NCBI GenBank assembly: GCA_964393035.1
Contig: CAYMRX010000002.1
Span: forward strand, 404,126-468,125
From: Tabrizicola_A sp964393035
GTDB lineage: Bacteria > Pseudomonadota > Alphaproteobacteria > Rhodobacterales > Rhodobacteraceae
DNA length: 64,000 nt
Reading direction: 5' to 3'
Shown here: positions 35,398-44,662 of the stretch, in pieces
Position numbering within the stretch: position 1 is the first letter of the stretch
Layout: each line of letters opens with the position of its first letter
Translations under genes and position numbers: made by a program
Notes under the pieces: model-generated
The model's input: only the letters and a program-made list of their open reading frames with translations
What the model was told of the DNA's origin: nothing
The model's database searches: none

Positions 35398-36129
35398 ATG
35401 ACTGATCAGAAAACCCTTCTCTTGACAGGTGCCTCGCGCGGCATCGGCCATGCGACAGTGAAACGGTTCGAGCGCGAAGGATGGCGGGTGCTGACCTGTT
35501 CGCGCCAGCCCTTTGACCCGCGCTGCCCATGGCCGAATGGCGAGGCGAGCCATATCCAGATTGATCTGGCCAGCCCCGACAAGACCATCGCGGCGATTGA
35601 GGTCATCAAGGAAAAGTTGGGCGGCAAGCTGCATGCGCTGGTCAACAATGCCGGGATCAGCCCGAAGGGGCCGGGAGGCAGCCGGTTGAACAGCCTTGAA
35701 ACCGACCTGCGCACCTGGGGTCAGGTGTTCCATGTAAACTTTTTCGCCTCCATCGTGCTGGCGCGCGGGCTGAAGGATGAATTGTCGGCGGCAAAAGGCT
35801 CGGTCGTCAATGTCACCTCGATTGCGGGCAGCCGGGTGCATCCTTTCGCCGGGGCGGCCTATTCGACGTCAAAGGCGGCACTGGCGGCGCTGACCCGCGA
35901 AATGGCGCATGATTTCGGCCCCTTGGGCGTGCGGGTCAACGCGATTGCACCGGGCGAGATCGAAACGGCGATCCTGTCGCCGGGCACCGACAAGATCGTG
36001 GAAAAACTGCCGATGCAGCGGTTGGGCCAGCCGTCTGAGGTGGCCGATGCGATCTGGTTCCTGTGTTCGGACCAGTCGAGCTATATCTCGGGCGCCGAGA
36101 TTGAAGTGAATGGCGCGCAGCACGTGTAA
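35398..36129 (+). CDS. Short-chain dehydrogenase/reductase
   Basis: This 243-residue classical SDR has TGASRGIGHATV (residues 10-21), NNAGISPKG, Ser in VNVTSIAGS and YSTSK for the catalytic Tyr-Lys, then the C-terminal SSYISGAEIEVNGAQ. It is an NAD(P)-dependent oxidoreductase of unknown substrate. ATG 35398 has GAGG six bases upstream. It lies between divergent argB and the convergent bzt operon, so context gives no function. FabG is a poorer fit, given the lack of linked lipid genes. Confidence 0.88.
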   Translation: MTDQKTLLLTGASRGIGHATVKRFEREGWRVLTCSRQPFDPRCPWPNGEASHIQIDLASPDKTIAAIEVIKEKLGGKLHALVNNAGISPKGPGGSRLNSLETDLRTWGQVFHVNFFASIVLARGLKDELSAAKGSVVNVTSIAGSRVHPFAGAAYSTSKAALAALTREMAHDFGPLGVRVNAIAPGEIETAILSPGTDKIVEKLPMQRLGQPSEVADAIWFLCSDQSSYISGAEIEVNGAQHV

Positions 36130-36147
36130 CGCCGCGCGCCGCTGGTT

Positions 36148-36918
36148 TTAGTGGCCAAGGATCTGGCTGAGGAACAACTTCGTGCGGTCGGATTGCGGGT
36201 TCGAGAAGAACTCTTTCGGCGCATTCTGTTCGACGATCTGGCCCTGATCCATGAAGACCACCCGGTTCGCCACGGCTTGGGCAAAGCCCATTTCATGGGT
36301 GACGCAGATCATCGTCATGCCTTCTTCGGCAAGCTGAATCATGGTGTCCAGAACTTCCTTGATCATCTCGGGGTCAAGCGCACTGGTCGGTTCGTCAAAC
36401 AGCATGATCCGCGGCTTCATGCACAAGGACCGCGCGATGGCCACCCGCTGCTGTTGGCCACCTGAAAGCTGGCCGGGGTATTTGTGGGCCTGTTCGGGGA
36501 TCTTGACCTTGCCAAGATAGTGCATGGCCACTTCTTCAGCCTCTTTCTTGGGGGTCTTGCGCACCCAGATCGGGGCCAGCGTCAGGTTTTCCAGAATGGT
36601 CAGGTGCGGGAACAGGTTGAAGTGCTGGAACACCATCCCAACCTCGGACCGCACCTTGTCGATGTTTTTCAGGTCATTGGTCAATTCGGTGCCATCGACG
36701 ATGATCCGGCCCGACTGGTGTTCCTCCAGCCGGTTGACGCAGCGGATCAGCGTCGATTTGCCCGAACCTGACGGGCCACAGATCACGATCCGCTCACCGC
36801 GATGCACGGTCATGTTGATGTCACGCAGCACGTGGAACTGGCCATACCACTTGTTCATGCCGGTGATCTGGATCGCGACCTCGTCCGAGACCTGCATCTT
36901 TTTCGTTGCTTCAGCCAT
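36148..36918 (-). CDS. bztD: Glutamate/glutamine/aspartate/asparagine ABC transporter ATPase
   Basis: This 256-residue polar amino acid ATPase has Walker A CGPSGSGKSTLIRCVNRLEE, the signature QLSGGQQQRVAIARSL and Walker B IMLFDEPTSALDPEM. Start 36918 has AAGGA seven bases upstream, and the longer frame to 37050 is bztC shadow. It is last in the bztABCD operon (11 bp after bztC). The name follows the Rhodobacter capsulatus Bzt system, which takes up acidic amino acids and their amides. Confidence 0.93.
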   Translation of the reverse strand: MAEATKKMQVSDEVAIQITGMNKWYGQFHVLRDINMTVHRGERIVICGPSGSGKSTLIRCVNRLEEHQSGRIIVDGTELTNDLKNIDKVRSEVGMVFQHFNLFPHLTILENLTLAPIWVRKTPKKEAEEVAMHYLGKVKIPEQAHKYPGQLSGGQQQRVAIARSLCMKPRIMLFDEPTSALDPEMIKEVLDTMIQLAEEGMTMICVTHEMGFAQAVANRVVFMDQGQIVEQNAPKEFFSNPQSDRTKLFLSQILGH

Positions 36919-36929
36919 GTTCGGGTTCC

Positions 36930-38384
36930 TTAACGATGGTCGGTCTTCAGCTTCCGCTCCAGATACATCGAGTATCGGGACATGCCGAAGCAGACCGCAA
37001 AGAAGATCGCGCCGACGAAGATGTAAGGCTCCCAGTAGATGCCCTTCCATGCGACATCGGCGCGGACGATGGTGGTGACGCCTTTCAGCGGGTCCATAAG
37101 ACCGACGAAGGCGACGAGGGTGGTGTCCTTGAACAGCCCGATAAAGGACGACACGATGCCGGGGATCGACACTTTCAGCGCCTGCGGCATGATGATCAGC
37201 CGCTGCGCCTGCCAGTAATCCAACCCCAGCGCATCGGCGGCCTCCGACTGCCCCTTGGGCAAGGCGGCAAGGCCACCGCGGATCACTTCGGCCAGATAGG
37301 CGGCGGAAAAGAAGGTCACCAGAATGATGACCCGCAACACCACATCAAAGTTCGATTGTGGCGGCAGGAAATATCCCAAGAGCAAGGTCGCCGTGAACAG
37401 CACGGTGATAAGCGGCACCCCGCGGACGAATTCGATGAAACCAACGCAAAGCGTTTTGATAAGCATCATGTCCGACCGCCGCCCCAGCGCCAGCAAAATC
37501 CCGATGGGCAGCGAGGCGCCAATCGCGGTCACGCCGATCACAAAGGCCAAAAGGAAGCCGCCGAACTGATCAGAGTTGACCGACGGAATACCGATGGGCG
37601 CAGCCGCATGCAGGGCGGTCGTGACGCTGGTTTGCAGCATCAGCCACCAGACGGCGGCGGCCACCACCCCTGCACCCGTTGCCACCACCACGCCAAGCGC
37701 GGCCTTGGTCAGGCGGTAAACCAGCGCAAGAATGACAAACCCTGCCGCAACCCCGACCGGCCCCCAGACCGACCCGCCCCACAAGAGGAAAAACGCCAGC
37801 AGCGGAAAGATCATCGTCAGCCAGATCAGCCGCTTCGGGGCAGCATAGGCCAGTGCGGTCAATGCGGCAAAGACGGCCGCGAACAGCAGCAGATGGGGAA
37901 TATCATGGTCTAGAAGGGCCAGCGCGATCAGCGTCGCCACCGAGACAGTGCCGACAAGAGCCACATTGGCGCGCCGCAAACCGTAATACAAAAGCGGTGC
38001 CAGCGAGATCAGCAACAACCCCAGCGCCATGACCGGGCGCCAGTAAAGATCGGCCGGATAAAAGCCGAACAGGAACTGGTGCCACCGCTCGCGGATCAAC
38101 GCCCAGCAGGCGCCCACCGCATCCGGCCCGGCGCTGGCGGTGATGATGGCGCGACATTCTTTCAGGTCTTTGGCGTTCCAGACCCCGTTCAGGAACCAAG
38201 GTAAAACCGCGACAAGCGCGTAGATCACAAAGGCCAGTCCGACCAGTGTGAGGATCGCGTTCAGCACCGAGGAGAACAGGTTCTCGCGCGCCCATTTGAT
38301 CAGCCCACGCTCGGCCAAGGGCGGCGCTTCGGCGGGCAGCATCTGCGTGCGCACAAAGGAATCGTTGGAGGATGTGGTGGACAT
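36930..38384 (-). CDS. bztC: Polar amino acid ABC permease BztC
   Basis: This 484-residue permease is far longer than usual HisMQ-type permeases because of an N-terminal half with extra membrane helices, a feature of the Bzt/Aap group. The C-terminal half holds the permease core: GFIEFVRGVPLITVLFTATL, then the EAA loop GQSEAADALGLDYWQAQRLI with IMPQALKV. It pairs with BztB in the inner membrane. It starts one base after the bztB stop. Confidence 0.93.
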   Translation of the reverse strand: MSTTSSNDSFVRTQMLPAEAPPLAERGLIKWARENLFSSVLNAILTLVGLAFVIYALVAVLPWFLNGVWNAKDLKECRAIITASAGPDAVGACWALIRERWHQFLFGFYPADLYWRPVMALGLLLISLAPLLYYGLRRANVALVGTVSVATLIALALLDHDIPHLLLFAAVFAALTALAYAAPKRLIWLTMIFPLLAFFLLWGGSVWGPVGVAAGFVILALVYRLTKAALGVVVATGAGVVAAAVWWLMLQTSVTTALHAAAPIGIPSVNSDQFGGFLLAFVIGVTAIGASLPIGILLALGRRSDMMLIKTLCVGFIEFVRGVPLITVLFTATLLLGYFLPPQSNFDVVLRVIILVTFFSAAYLAEVIRGGLAALPKGQSEAADALGLDYWQAQRLIIMPQALKVSIPGIVSSFIGLFKDTTLVAFVGLMDPLKGVTTIVRADVAWKGIYWEPYIFVGAIFFAVCFGMSRYSMYLERKLKTDHR

Positions 38385-38385
38385 C

Positions 38386-39660
38386 TCAGCGCTCCTTCAG
38401 TTTCACGGCGTTGTTATAGGCATTCATGATCGACGAGACGATCAGGCTGATGATCAGATAGATCGCCATCATCAGAAGCATGCACTCCATCTCGCGGCCG
38501 GTCTGGTTCATCGTGATGCCGCCCAATGTGCCGCGCAAATCAAGATATCCCACGGCAATGCCAAGCGAGGTGTTCTTGGTCAGGTTCAGATACTGGCTGA
38601 TGAGCGGCGGGATAATGACACGCAACGCCTGCGGCAGGATCACCAGTTTCATCGCGCGACCGGGCCGCAAGCCCAAGGCAAAGGCGGCCTCGGATTGTCC
38701 GCGCGAAATGGCCTGAATGCCAGCCCGCACGTTTTCAGCGATGAAGGCACCGGTATAAAGCGACAAGGCCACGAGCAGCGCCGAAAAGGAGTGGCTTACG
38801 GAAATGCCGCCCTGAAAGTTGAAGCCCTTCAACGCCGGATACTCCAGATGCAGCCCCATCGCGAGCAAGAGCGCAATCGAGGGTCCAAAGAGGATGAGCA
38901 GCGACTTCCACCATGTCGTGGGACGTAGGCCAGTGGCCTCTTGTTCTGCCTTCACTTTGGCCAGATAGCGGCTGTTGACCATGACCGAGCCGACCACAAC
39001 GGCCAGAAAGGCCAGCAGCGACAGGCTGATCGGCACCGTGGCGATCTCGACCGTCGGCAAGGGGCGGCTCAGCAAAGGGCCAGGCATGTTGGTGCTGCGC
39101 CCGGTGATGGCAAAGGCACCGAACAACATTTCAGCCTTGGGCGATTCCCCCGCGGCGATCATCTCGTCGGTGACCTTGTAATCGCGTGGCTGCGGTTGGG
39201 TTTCGGTCAGGAAAACCGCGGCAACAATGATCCACAACACAACCGGCACATTGCGGAACACCTCGACGTAAACCGTCATGATCCGCGCCACGAGCCAGTT
39301 GTTCGACAGGCGCAGCACGCCGGCCACCACGCCGATCACTGTGGCAAGAAGACAGCCAATGACAGCCACGGCAAGCGTGTTCAGAATGCCGATCACCACC
39401 GCCCGGCCATGGGTGCTGTCATTTGTATATGGGATCAACTGCTGGTCGATGTCATAGCCAGCGCGCTGCCACAAAAAATTGAAGCTGATGTCCTTGCCGC
39501 GCTCGGCCAGATTCTTGATCGTATTGTCCGTGATCCAGCCCATGAACAGCAAGAGCAGGATAAGCACCGCAACTTGGATCGTGTAAGATCGGTAGCGCGT
39601 ATCATAGATGAGCATCGAGAGCCGAAAGGCTTCTTTCGGCGCGTCAGCGGCAAGCGTCAT
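38386..39660 (-). CDS. bztB: Polar amino acid ABC permease BztB
   Basis: This 424-residue partner permease has a long N-terminal region with a periplasmic loop (residues ~150-220) and a C-terminal permease core with the EAA loop GQSEAAFALGLRPGRAMKLV then ILPQALRVIIPPL. It is second in the operon, 132 bp after bztA. A GC-rich hairpin in that gap (39754-39782) probably lowers its expression relative to the binding protein. Confidence 0.93.
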   Translation of the reverse strand: MTLAADAPKEAFRLSMLIYDTRYRSYTIQVAVLILLLLFMGWITDNTIKNLAERGKDISFNFLWQRAGYDIDQQLIPYTNDSTHGRAVVIGILNTLAVAVIGCLLATVIGVVAGVLRLSNNWLVARIMTVYVEVFRNVPVVLWIIVAAVFLTETQPQPRDYKVTDEMIAAGESPKAEMLFGAFAITGRSTNMPGPLLSRPLPTVEIATVPISLSLLAFLAVVVGSVMVNSRYLAKVKAEQEATGLRPTTWWKSLLILFGPSIALLLAMGLHLEYPALKGFNFQGGISVSHSFSALLVALSLYTGAFIAENVRAGIQAISRGQSEAAFALGLRPGRAMKLVILPQALRVIIPPLISQYLNLTKNTSLGIAVGYLDLRGTLGGITMNQTGREMECMLLMMAIYLIISLIVSSIMNAYNNAVKLKER

Positions 39661-39753
39661 GATGTCCCCCTGTGCCGAGCCTTGCCGTCTTCAGTTGCGG
39701 CTTCATGCAGGCTTTGCCCGCCGGTTCTGGCGTCACTTGGTCTTGAAACGAAA

Positions 39754-39782
39754 GGGACGCACCCTGAAATCAGGATGCGCCC
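39754..39782 (-). terminator. Leaky terminator/attenuating hairpin between bztA and bztB
   Basis: On the minus strand GGGCGCATCCTGA pairs, with one or two mismatches, with TCAGGGTGCGTCCC across a 2-base turn, followed by TTTCGTTTC. Binding-protein genes of ABC operons often carry such a structure, which gives excess binding protein over permease. Confidence 0.5.
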
Positions 39783-39792
39783 GGCTGATGGA

Positions 39793-40809
39793 TCAGCGGA
39801 AGGGAGCCGCGTATTGCAGGCCGCCCTGGGTCCAAAGCGCATTCAAACCGCGCGCCAGACCGATCGGAGTCGAGGTGCCGATATTGGCTTCGAAAATCTC
39901 GCCATAGTTGCCGTTGGCCGCAATCGCGCGCTTGAAGGCATCATTGTCGAGGCCGGCCATCGTGCCCATTTCGCCCTCAAGGCCGAGCAGACGCTTGACT
40001 TCCGGGTCGTTGGTCGATGTCGCAACTTCCTCGATATTGGCTTTGGTGATGCCCTTTTCTTCCGCGACCAGAAGCGCGTTGAAGGTCCAGCGCACCACAT
40101 CGCCCCACTGGTTATCGCCGTGGCGAACAACCGGACCGAGCGGCTCTTTCGAGATGATTTCCGGCAGGATGATATGGTTTTCCGGATCCGGGAAGGACGA
40201 ACGCGAGGCGGCAAGGCCCGATGCGTCGGTGGTGAAGGCGTCGCACGAGCCAGCCAGATAGTTGCGCTGTGCTTCGGAGTCGTCGATCACGGTCACAGGG
40301 GTGTAGCTGATGTTGTTCTGCTTGAAGAAGTCAGCCAGGTTCAACTCGGTGGTGGTACCGGTCTGGATACAGACCGTCGCGCCGTCCAGTTCCTTGGCCG
40401 AAGACACGCCGAGGTCTTTCTTCACCATGAAGCCCTGACCGTCGTAGTAGTTCACACTGACAAAATCGAGCTTGAGGTCGGTGTCGCGGCTGTAGGTCCA
40501 GGTCGAGTTGCGGATCAGAACGTCAACTTCACCCGAGGCCAGAGCCGTGAAGCGCACTTCGCCCGACAGCGGCACGAATTTCACCTTGGTGGCATCGCCC
40601 AGAACGGCAGCGGCAATTGCCTTGCAGAGCGAGGCGTCAAAGCCCTGATAGACGCCATTGGCGTCAGGAGCGGCAAAACCGGTCAGGCCGGGGTTCGCGC
40701 CGCACAGCAGTTCGCCGCGCGCCTTGACATCGTCAAGCGTGCCGCCAAATGCCGCGCCCGCCAGAATAGTGCTGGCAGCGAGCGTGCCGAGGAACATGGA
40801 TCTTTTCAT
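39793..40809 (-). CDS. bztA: Glutamate/glutamine/aspartate/asparagine-binding periplasmic protein
   Basis: This 338-residue protein has a signal peptide (MFLGTLAASTILAGAAFG) and a SBP_bac_3 fold: GELLCGANPGLTGFAAPD, GFDASLCKAIAAAVLGD, VDVLIRNSTWTYSRDTDLKL. The length matches Bzt/Aap binding proteins, which are larger than GlnH. It is the first gene of bztABCD. The 233-bp leader (40810-41042) holds a weak TTGACC-type -35 and a short CTGCCC/GGGCAG hairpin near 40830-40845, but no firm promoter could be set. Confidence 0.94.
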   Translation of the reverse strand: MKRSMFLGTLAASTILAGAAFGGTLDDVKARGELLCGANPGLTGFAAPDANGVYQGFDASLCKAIAAAVLGDATKVKFVPLSGEVRFTALASGEVDVLIRNSTWTYSRDTDLKLDFVSVNYYDGQGFMVKKDLGVSSAKELDGATVCIQTGTTTELNLADFFKQNNISYTPVTVIDDSEAQRNYLAGSCDAFTTDASGLAASRSSFPDPENHIILPEIISKEPLGPVVRHGDNQWGDVVRWTFNALLVAEEKGITKANIEEVATSTNDPEVKRLLGLEGEMGTMAGLDNDAFKRAIAANGNYGEIFEANIGTSTPIGLARGLNALWTQGGLQYAAPFR

Positions 40810-41042
40810 TCTTACCTCTTCCTGTGGATCTGCCCCGAAGGGCAGGGTTCATACGCCCCACTTTGCGCGAGTGCGAGATTTGATGTGGTGCTTGCGCGAC
40901 CAGTATCGGGGATCATCGGATGATGGCTTGGGAAAGGTCAAGAAAAACATCCGCTAAAACGGAGTGCCGCTGGGTAAAGCGCGTTTTGCCCATTGTATCG
41001 CGCACAATGCCGAAAATCAGCCCCACAAATCGCGCAACATTG

Positions 41043-41750
41043 TTACCCGCACAATCCATAGAATCGGGCTGCCTCGTGAAAGGCCTGACGGCGGGCGGCT
41101 TCCAGCACTGCGGCTTCCTCGTCCTCGCCCCAGATTTCGATCTGCCAGGCCTCATCGATTCGGCTTAGACCAAAGGCCTCAGCCGGGGTAAGCCGCCCGC
41201 GGGTGACCGCAAAGGCGAGGATGAGCGAGCCGGAAATCGCCACAAGGTCATGAAAGGCCGCCAACCGGAAAGGATCGAAACTGGCGGTCAGGGCATGCAA
41301 CCGCGCCAGACTGGCGGGCGGCTGGTCGATGTGCATCACCCCGGCCGTGGCAACAAGCGGCGTGTCAAGCGTATCTGCGGCCCAGTCCAAAAGCGGATCC
41401 CAGCCCGCCGCTTGCCGGGCCACCAGCCCCTCTGGCCCGGTGGCGCGATAGCACAAAAGATCGCTGGCCCCATAGGCCGCCAGCAAGCCGACCACCTCAT
41501 CAAACTGCACCGACAGCTTGTCGATGGCCGAGTTGATCGCCCGCGTCACCGGCATGCTGTCCGGCTTGATGGCCCCTTCCTGTGCATCCCATTCCGCCGC
41601 CGCAGCCTGAGCCAGCGCCAGCGTCGGCACCACAAACGCCGCCTTGGCCGGGGTTTTCACCGCGCGGCCATCAAGACGCACGGTAAAGCCCGCCTCACAA
41701 GCCTCGGGCGTTGCCGACTTCCAGAACCGTTTCGCCGCCCATCCGCTCAT
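41043..41750 (-). CDS. ATP12-family F1-ATPase assembly chaperone
   Basis: This 235-residue protein has the ATP12 features FTVRLDGRAVKTPAKAAFVV near residue 22, AEWDAQEGAIKPDSMPVTR and the conserved CYRATGPEGLVARQ with WDPLLDWA. In alphaproteobacteria, as in mitochondria, it helps assemble the F1 alpha subunit. Its ATG overlaps the pseudouridine synthase stop by 4 bp (41747-41750), an association typical of Rhodobacterales. Confidence 0.9.
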   Translation of the reverse strand: MSGWAAKRFWKSATPEACEAGFTVRLDGRAVKTPAKAAFVVPTLALAQAAAAEWDAQEGAIKPDSMPVTRAINSAIDKLSVQFDEVVGLLAAYGASDLLCYRATGPEGLVARQAAGWDPLLDWAADTLDTPLVATAGVMHIDQPPASLARLHALTASFDPFRLAAFHDLVAISGSLILAFAVTRGRLTPAEAFGLSRIDEAWQIEIWGEDEEAAVLEAARRQAFHEAARFYGLCG

Positions 41751-42793
41751 CTGCGGGCCTCGAACGGGTCGGCGGGGATGTCCTTTTCCTTCCAGTCCAA
41801 CAGTTTCCAGGTCTTGGCCATATGATCGGGCAAAGGCGCGGTGAACGTCATCACCTCTTTGGTGATTGGATGCTGGATCGTCAGACTGCGGGCGTGCAGA
41901 TGCAGCTTGCGGCTGATCTCACCGCCCAGCCCCGCGCCCCAGCCATCCCCCATGTTTTCGGTCGAAGACCCGCCATATTTACCATCACCGATGATCGGAT
42001 GGCCCAGCTCCGCCATATGCGCGCGCAACTGATGGGTCCGCCCGGTGATCGGCTCCAGCGCCATCCACGACAGGCGCGTGCCAAGAAACCACAGCGTGAA
42101 AAAGTCGGTATGCGCGCGCTTGGCCTCGGGGTAATCTCCCATTTTGGCAGGGTGGACGCATTGCATCTTTTCCCCCTCGCCACCCCGGCCATGACCGGGG
42201 GCCTTCATCAAGCCATATTTGATGCTGCCCTGACGCGGGTTCGGCACGCCCGCGACCAAGGCCCAGTAAATCTTGCGGGTGTGATGATTGCGCAAAGCTT
42301 CGGAAAGCGCCCGCGCCACCCGATCGGTGCGCGCCAGCATCAAGACGCCCGAGGTGTCCTTGTCCAACCGGTGCACCAGTTTGGGGCGGTCCTTGTAACC
42401 GAATTTCAAGGCCTCGGTCAGACCATCGACATGGCGATCCCCCTGCCCCGAACCGCCTTGGCTGGGCAGGCCTGCGGGCTTGTTCAGGATGATGATATGC
42501 TCATCCTTCCACAAGACCGCATCCTGAATCATCTTGGTGTCGCTGTGGCTGACACGCCCCTCGACCGGACGGCTCGGCGCTTCAGCATCCGGCAAGGGCG
42601 GCACGCGGATCACCATGCCGGGGACCACCCGGTCCGACGCCTTCGCCCGCGCAGAATCAATGCGGATCTGCCCGGTGCGGCACATCTTTTCGACATGCCC
42701 TTGGCTGATCTGCGGGAAGCGGCGCTTGAACCACTTGTCCAGACGCTGTTCGCCCTCATCCGCCGATACGGTCAGAAGTTTCACGCCGCTCAT
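41747..42793 (-). CDS. rluC: RluC/RluD-type 23S rRNA pseudouridine synthase
   Basis: This 348-residue protein has an N-terminal S4 domain (DEGEQRLDKWFKRRFPQISQ) and the RluA-type catalytic domain with Asp in KLVHRLDKDTSGVLML and the GRTHQLRAHM helix. It isomerises uridines in large-subunit rRNA; RluC versus RluD cannot be decided by reading. ATG 42793 overlaps the crcB stop (ATGA). The 126 extra in-frame codons upstream to 43171 are crcB shadow and are rejected. Confidence 0.9.
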   Translation of the reverse strand: MSGVKLLTVSADEGEQRLDKWFKRRFPQISQGHVEKMCRTGQIRIDSARAKASDRVVPGMVIRVPPLPDAEAPSRPVEGRVSHSDTKMIQDAVLWKDEHIIILNKPAGLPSQGGSGQGDRHVDGLTEALKFGYKDRPKLVHRLDKDTSGVLMLARTDRVARALSEALRNHHTRKIYWALVAGVPNPRQGSIKYGLMKAPGHGRGGEGEKMQCVHPAKMGDYPEAKRAHTDFFTLWFLGTRLSWMALEPITGRTHQLRAHMAELGHPIIGDGKYGGSSTENMGDGWGAGLGGEISRKLHLHARSLTIQHPITKEVMTFTAPLPDHMAKTWKLLDWKEKDIPADPFEARR

Positions 42794-43143
42794 GCCAGCG
42801 CTCCTTTGGCAAGGGCCGCGCCCAAGGCGACGGCGAAAAGGGAAAGGCCGACCGAGACGGCGACATAAAGCGCCGCCTGCGTAGTCTGCCCGGATTGCCA
42901 GAGCTTGAGGGCATCCAGCGAAAAGGCCGAAAACGTCGTAAAGCCGCCCAACACGCCCGTCATCAACAGCGGCGAAAGCTGGGTTCGGCTGGACAGCACA
43001 ACAAACAACATGCCGATTGCAAAGCTGCCCACAACATTGACAGCCGCAACCGCCCAAGGCGCGCCCAAGGCGGCCACGGTCAGATAACGCAGGACAGAGC
43101 CCACGGCCCCACCCAAAGCAACTTGAAGACCTGTCCAGAACAT
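42790..43143 (-). CDS. crcB: Fluoride channel CrcB/Fluc
   Basis: This 117-residue four-helix protein has GGAVGSVLRYL, the NVVGSFAIGML helix and GVLGGFTTFSAFSLD, the Phe-box segment of Fluc channels. Dimers export fluoride. It is the single-gene (homodimer) type. No fluoride riboswitch was recognised upstream, where a palindromic repeat (43213-43299) lies instead. It overlaps rluC by 4 bp. Confidence 0.93.
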   Translation of the reverse strand: MFWTGLQVALGGAVGSVLRYLTVAALGAPWAVAAVNVVGSFAIGMLFVVLSSRTQLSPLLMTGVLGGFTTFSAFSLDALKLWQSGQTTQAALYVAVSVGLSLFAVALGAALAKGALA

Positions 43144-43212
43144 GGCGGTTCCTTGGGCGTGCCCGCGGCATTTGTCAACCGCCGCGCATCATGGCTCAGC
43201 ACAGGGTCTTTG

Positions 43213-43299
43213 CCTTTATCTTGGGAAAAATATCCCCCGCGGAGCGTCCGGCAGATCCCGCAGATGCCTCCGGCGGGGATATTTTCACCAAGATAAAGG
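43213..43299. repeat. Palindromic intergenic repeat, copy 2 (~87 bp)
   Basis: Perfect 12-bp outer arms (CCTTTATCTTGG at 43213-43224 and its complement at 43288-43299) continue inward as AAAATATCCCC/GGGGATATTTT with one interruption. The central part shares CCGCGGAGCGTCCG and GCCTCCGGCGGGG with copy 1 at 26452-26538. It lies between the rarA stop and crcB start on the minus strand. Confidence 0.88.
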
Positions 43300-43306
43300 C
43301 CAGGGG

Positions 43307-44617
43307 TCAGCTTTCCCGTTTGGCCCGCAGTTTGGAAAAGTAGTCGATGCGCTTTTTCAACTCACGTTCAAACCCGCGTTCGGGCGGGGCGTAGAAGACC
43401 GGGCGTTTCATGCCGTCGGGGAAGTAGTTCTGGCCTGAAAAACCATCCTCGGCATCATGATCATAGGCATAGCCCGCCCCATAGCCGATGCCTTTCATCA
43501 GCCGCGTCGGGGCATTCAGGATCTGGCGCGGCGGCATCAGGCTGCCGGTGTCGCGCGCGGCGGCGCGGGCGGCCTTGTAGGCGGTGTAGACCCCGTTCGA
43601 TTTCGGCGCGAGGGCGAGGTAGACCACCGCATTGGCCAGCGCGAGTTCGCCTTCCGGGCTGCCAAGCCGTTCATAGGTTTGCCAACTGTCAATGCAGATG
43701 GCCTGCGCCTGCGGATCGGCCAGGCCGATGTCCTCGACCGCCATGCGCGTCAGGCGGCGGGCAAGGAAGCGGGGATCTTCGCCGCCTTCCAGCATGCGGG
43801 CATACCAGTAGAGCGCCGCATCCGGGTCAGAACCGCGCACCGATTTATGAAGGGCGCTGATCAGATTGTAATGTTCTTCACCCGACTTGTCGTATTTGGC
43901 AGCGCGGCGCATCAGGCGGCGGGAAAGCTCATCGCGGTTCAGGGCATGATCGGTTTTCCACGCGGCAACCTGTTCGATCAGGTTGAGACAGGCGCGGCCA
44001 TCCCCATCGGCCATTTCGATCAGCGCCTCGCGCGCGTCGCCGGTCAGGGGCAGCGCGCGGCCAAGCTCTTTTTCGGCGCGTTGGGTCAGACGTTCCAGAT
44101 CGGCCAGAGACAGCCGTTCCAAGACAATCACCTGCGCGCGGCTGAGGAGGGCTGCGTTCAACTCGAATGACGGGTTTTCCGTGGTGGCGCCGACCAGAAG
44201 GATGGTGCCATCCTCCATATAGGGCAGGAAGCCATCCTGCTGGGCCTTGTTGAAGCGATGGATTTCGTCAACGAACAAGAGCGTCCCTTGCCCGTTCGCG
44301 CGGCGGATCTTCGCCGTCTCGAACACTTTGCGCAGGTCCGGCACCCCGGTAAAGATTGCCGAGATCTGCACGAAGGCCAGATCGGTTTCCGCCGCAAGAA
44401 GCCGGGCGATCGTGGTCTTGCCCACCCCCGGCGGCCCCCAGAGGACAAGCGAGGACAGTGAGCGCGCGGCAAGCATCGCGCCCAAAGGCCCCTCGGGGCC
44501 AAGCACATGCGCCTGCCCGATCACCTCGGACAGGCTGCGCGGCCGCAAGCGATCGGCCAAGGGGCGCGGCCCGGCCGGCGTTGCAGGGGCGGCAGCGGTA
44601 TCAAACAGATCAGCCAT
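43307..44617 (-). CDS. rarA: Replication-associated recombination protein A (AAA+ ATPase)
   Basis: This 436-residue clamp-loader-like AAA+ protein has Walker A LWGPPGVGKTTIARLLAAET (near residue 52), Walker B LLFVDEIHRFNKAQQDG, sensor-1 GATTENPSFELN and a C-terminal tetramerisation region. It acts at stalled replication forks with SSB and RecA. It begins 45 bp after luxI in the same direction and may share its transcript. A palindromic repeat follows the stop. Confidence 0.94.
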   Translation of the reverse strand: MADLFDTAAAPATPAGPRPLADRLRPRSLSEVIGQAHVLGPEGPLGAMLAARSLSSLVLWGPPGVGKTTIARLLAAETDLAFVQISAIFTGVPDLRKVFETAKIRRANGQGTLLFVDEIHRFNKAQQDGFLPYMEDGTILLVGATTENPSFELNAALLSRAQVIVLERLSLADLERLTQRAEKELGRALPLTGDAREALIEMADGDGRACLNLIEQVAAWKTDHALNRDELSRRLMRRAAKYDKSGEEHYNLISALHKSVRGSDPDAALYWYARMLEGGEDPRFLARRLTRMAVEDIGLADPQAQAICIDSWQTYERLGSPEGELALANAVVYLALAPKSNGVYTAYKAARAAARDTGSLMPPRQILNAPTRLMKGIGYGAGYAYDHDAEDGFSGQNYFPDGMKRPVFYAPPERGFERELKKRIDYFSKLRAKRES

Positions 44618-44662
44618 GCCGCCCAGACTACGCCGCCGCGCGGCCGCGCGAAAGCCCCGGCG

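Noticed and set aside
43144..43306. Fluoride riboswitch upstream of crcB
   Set aside because: No crcB-motif pseudoknot elements were recognised; the space is taken by the palindromic repeat.
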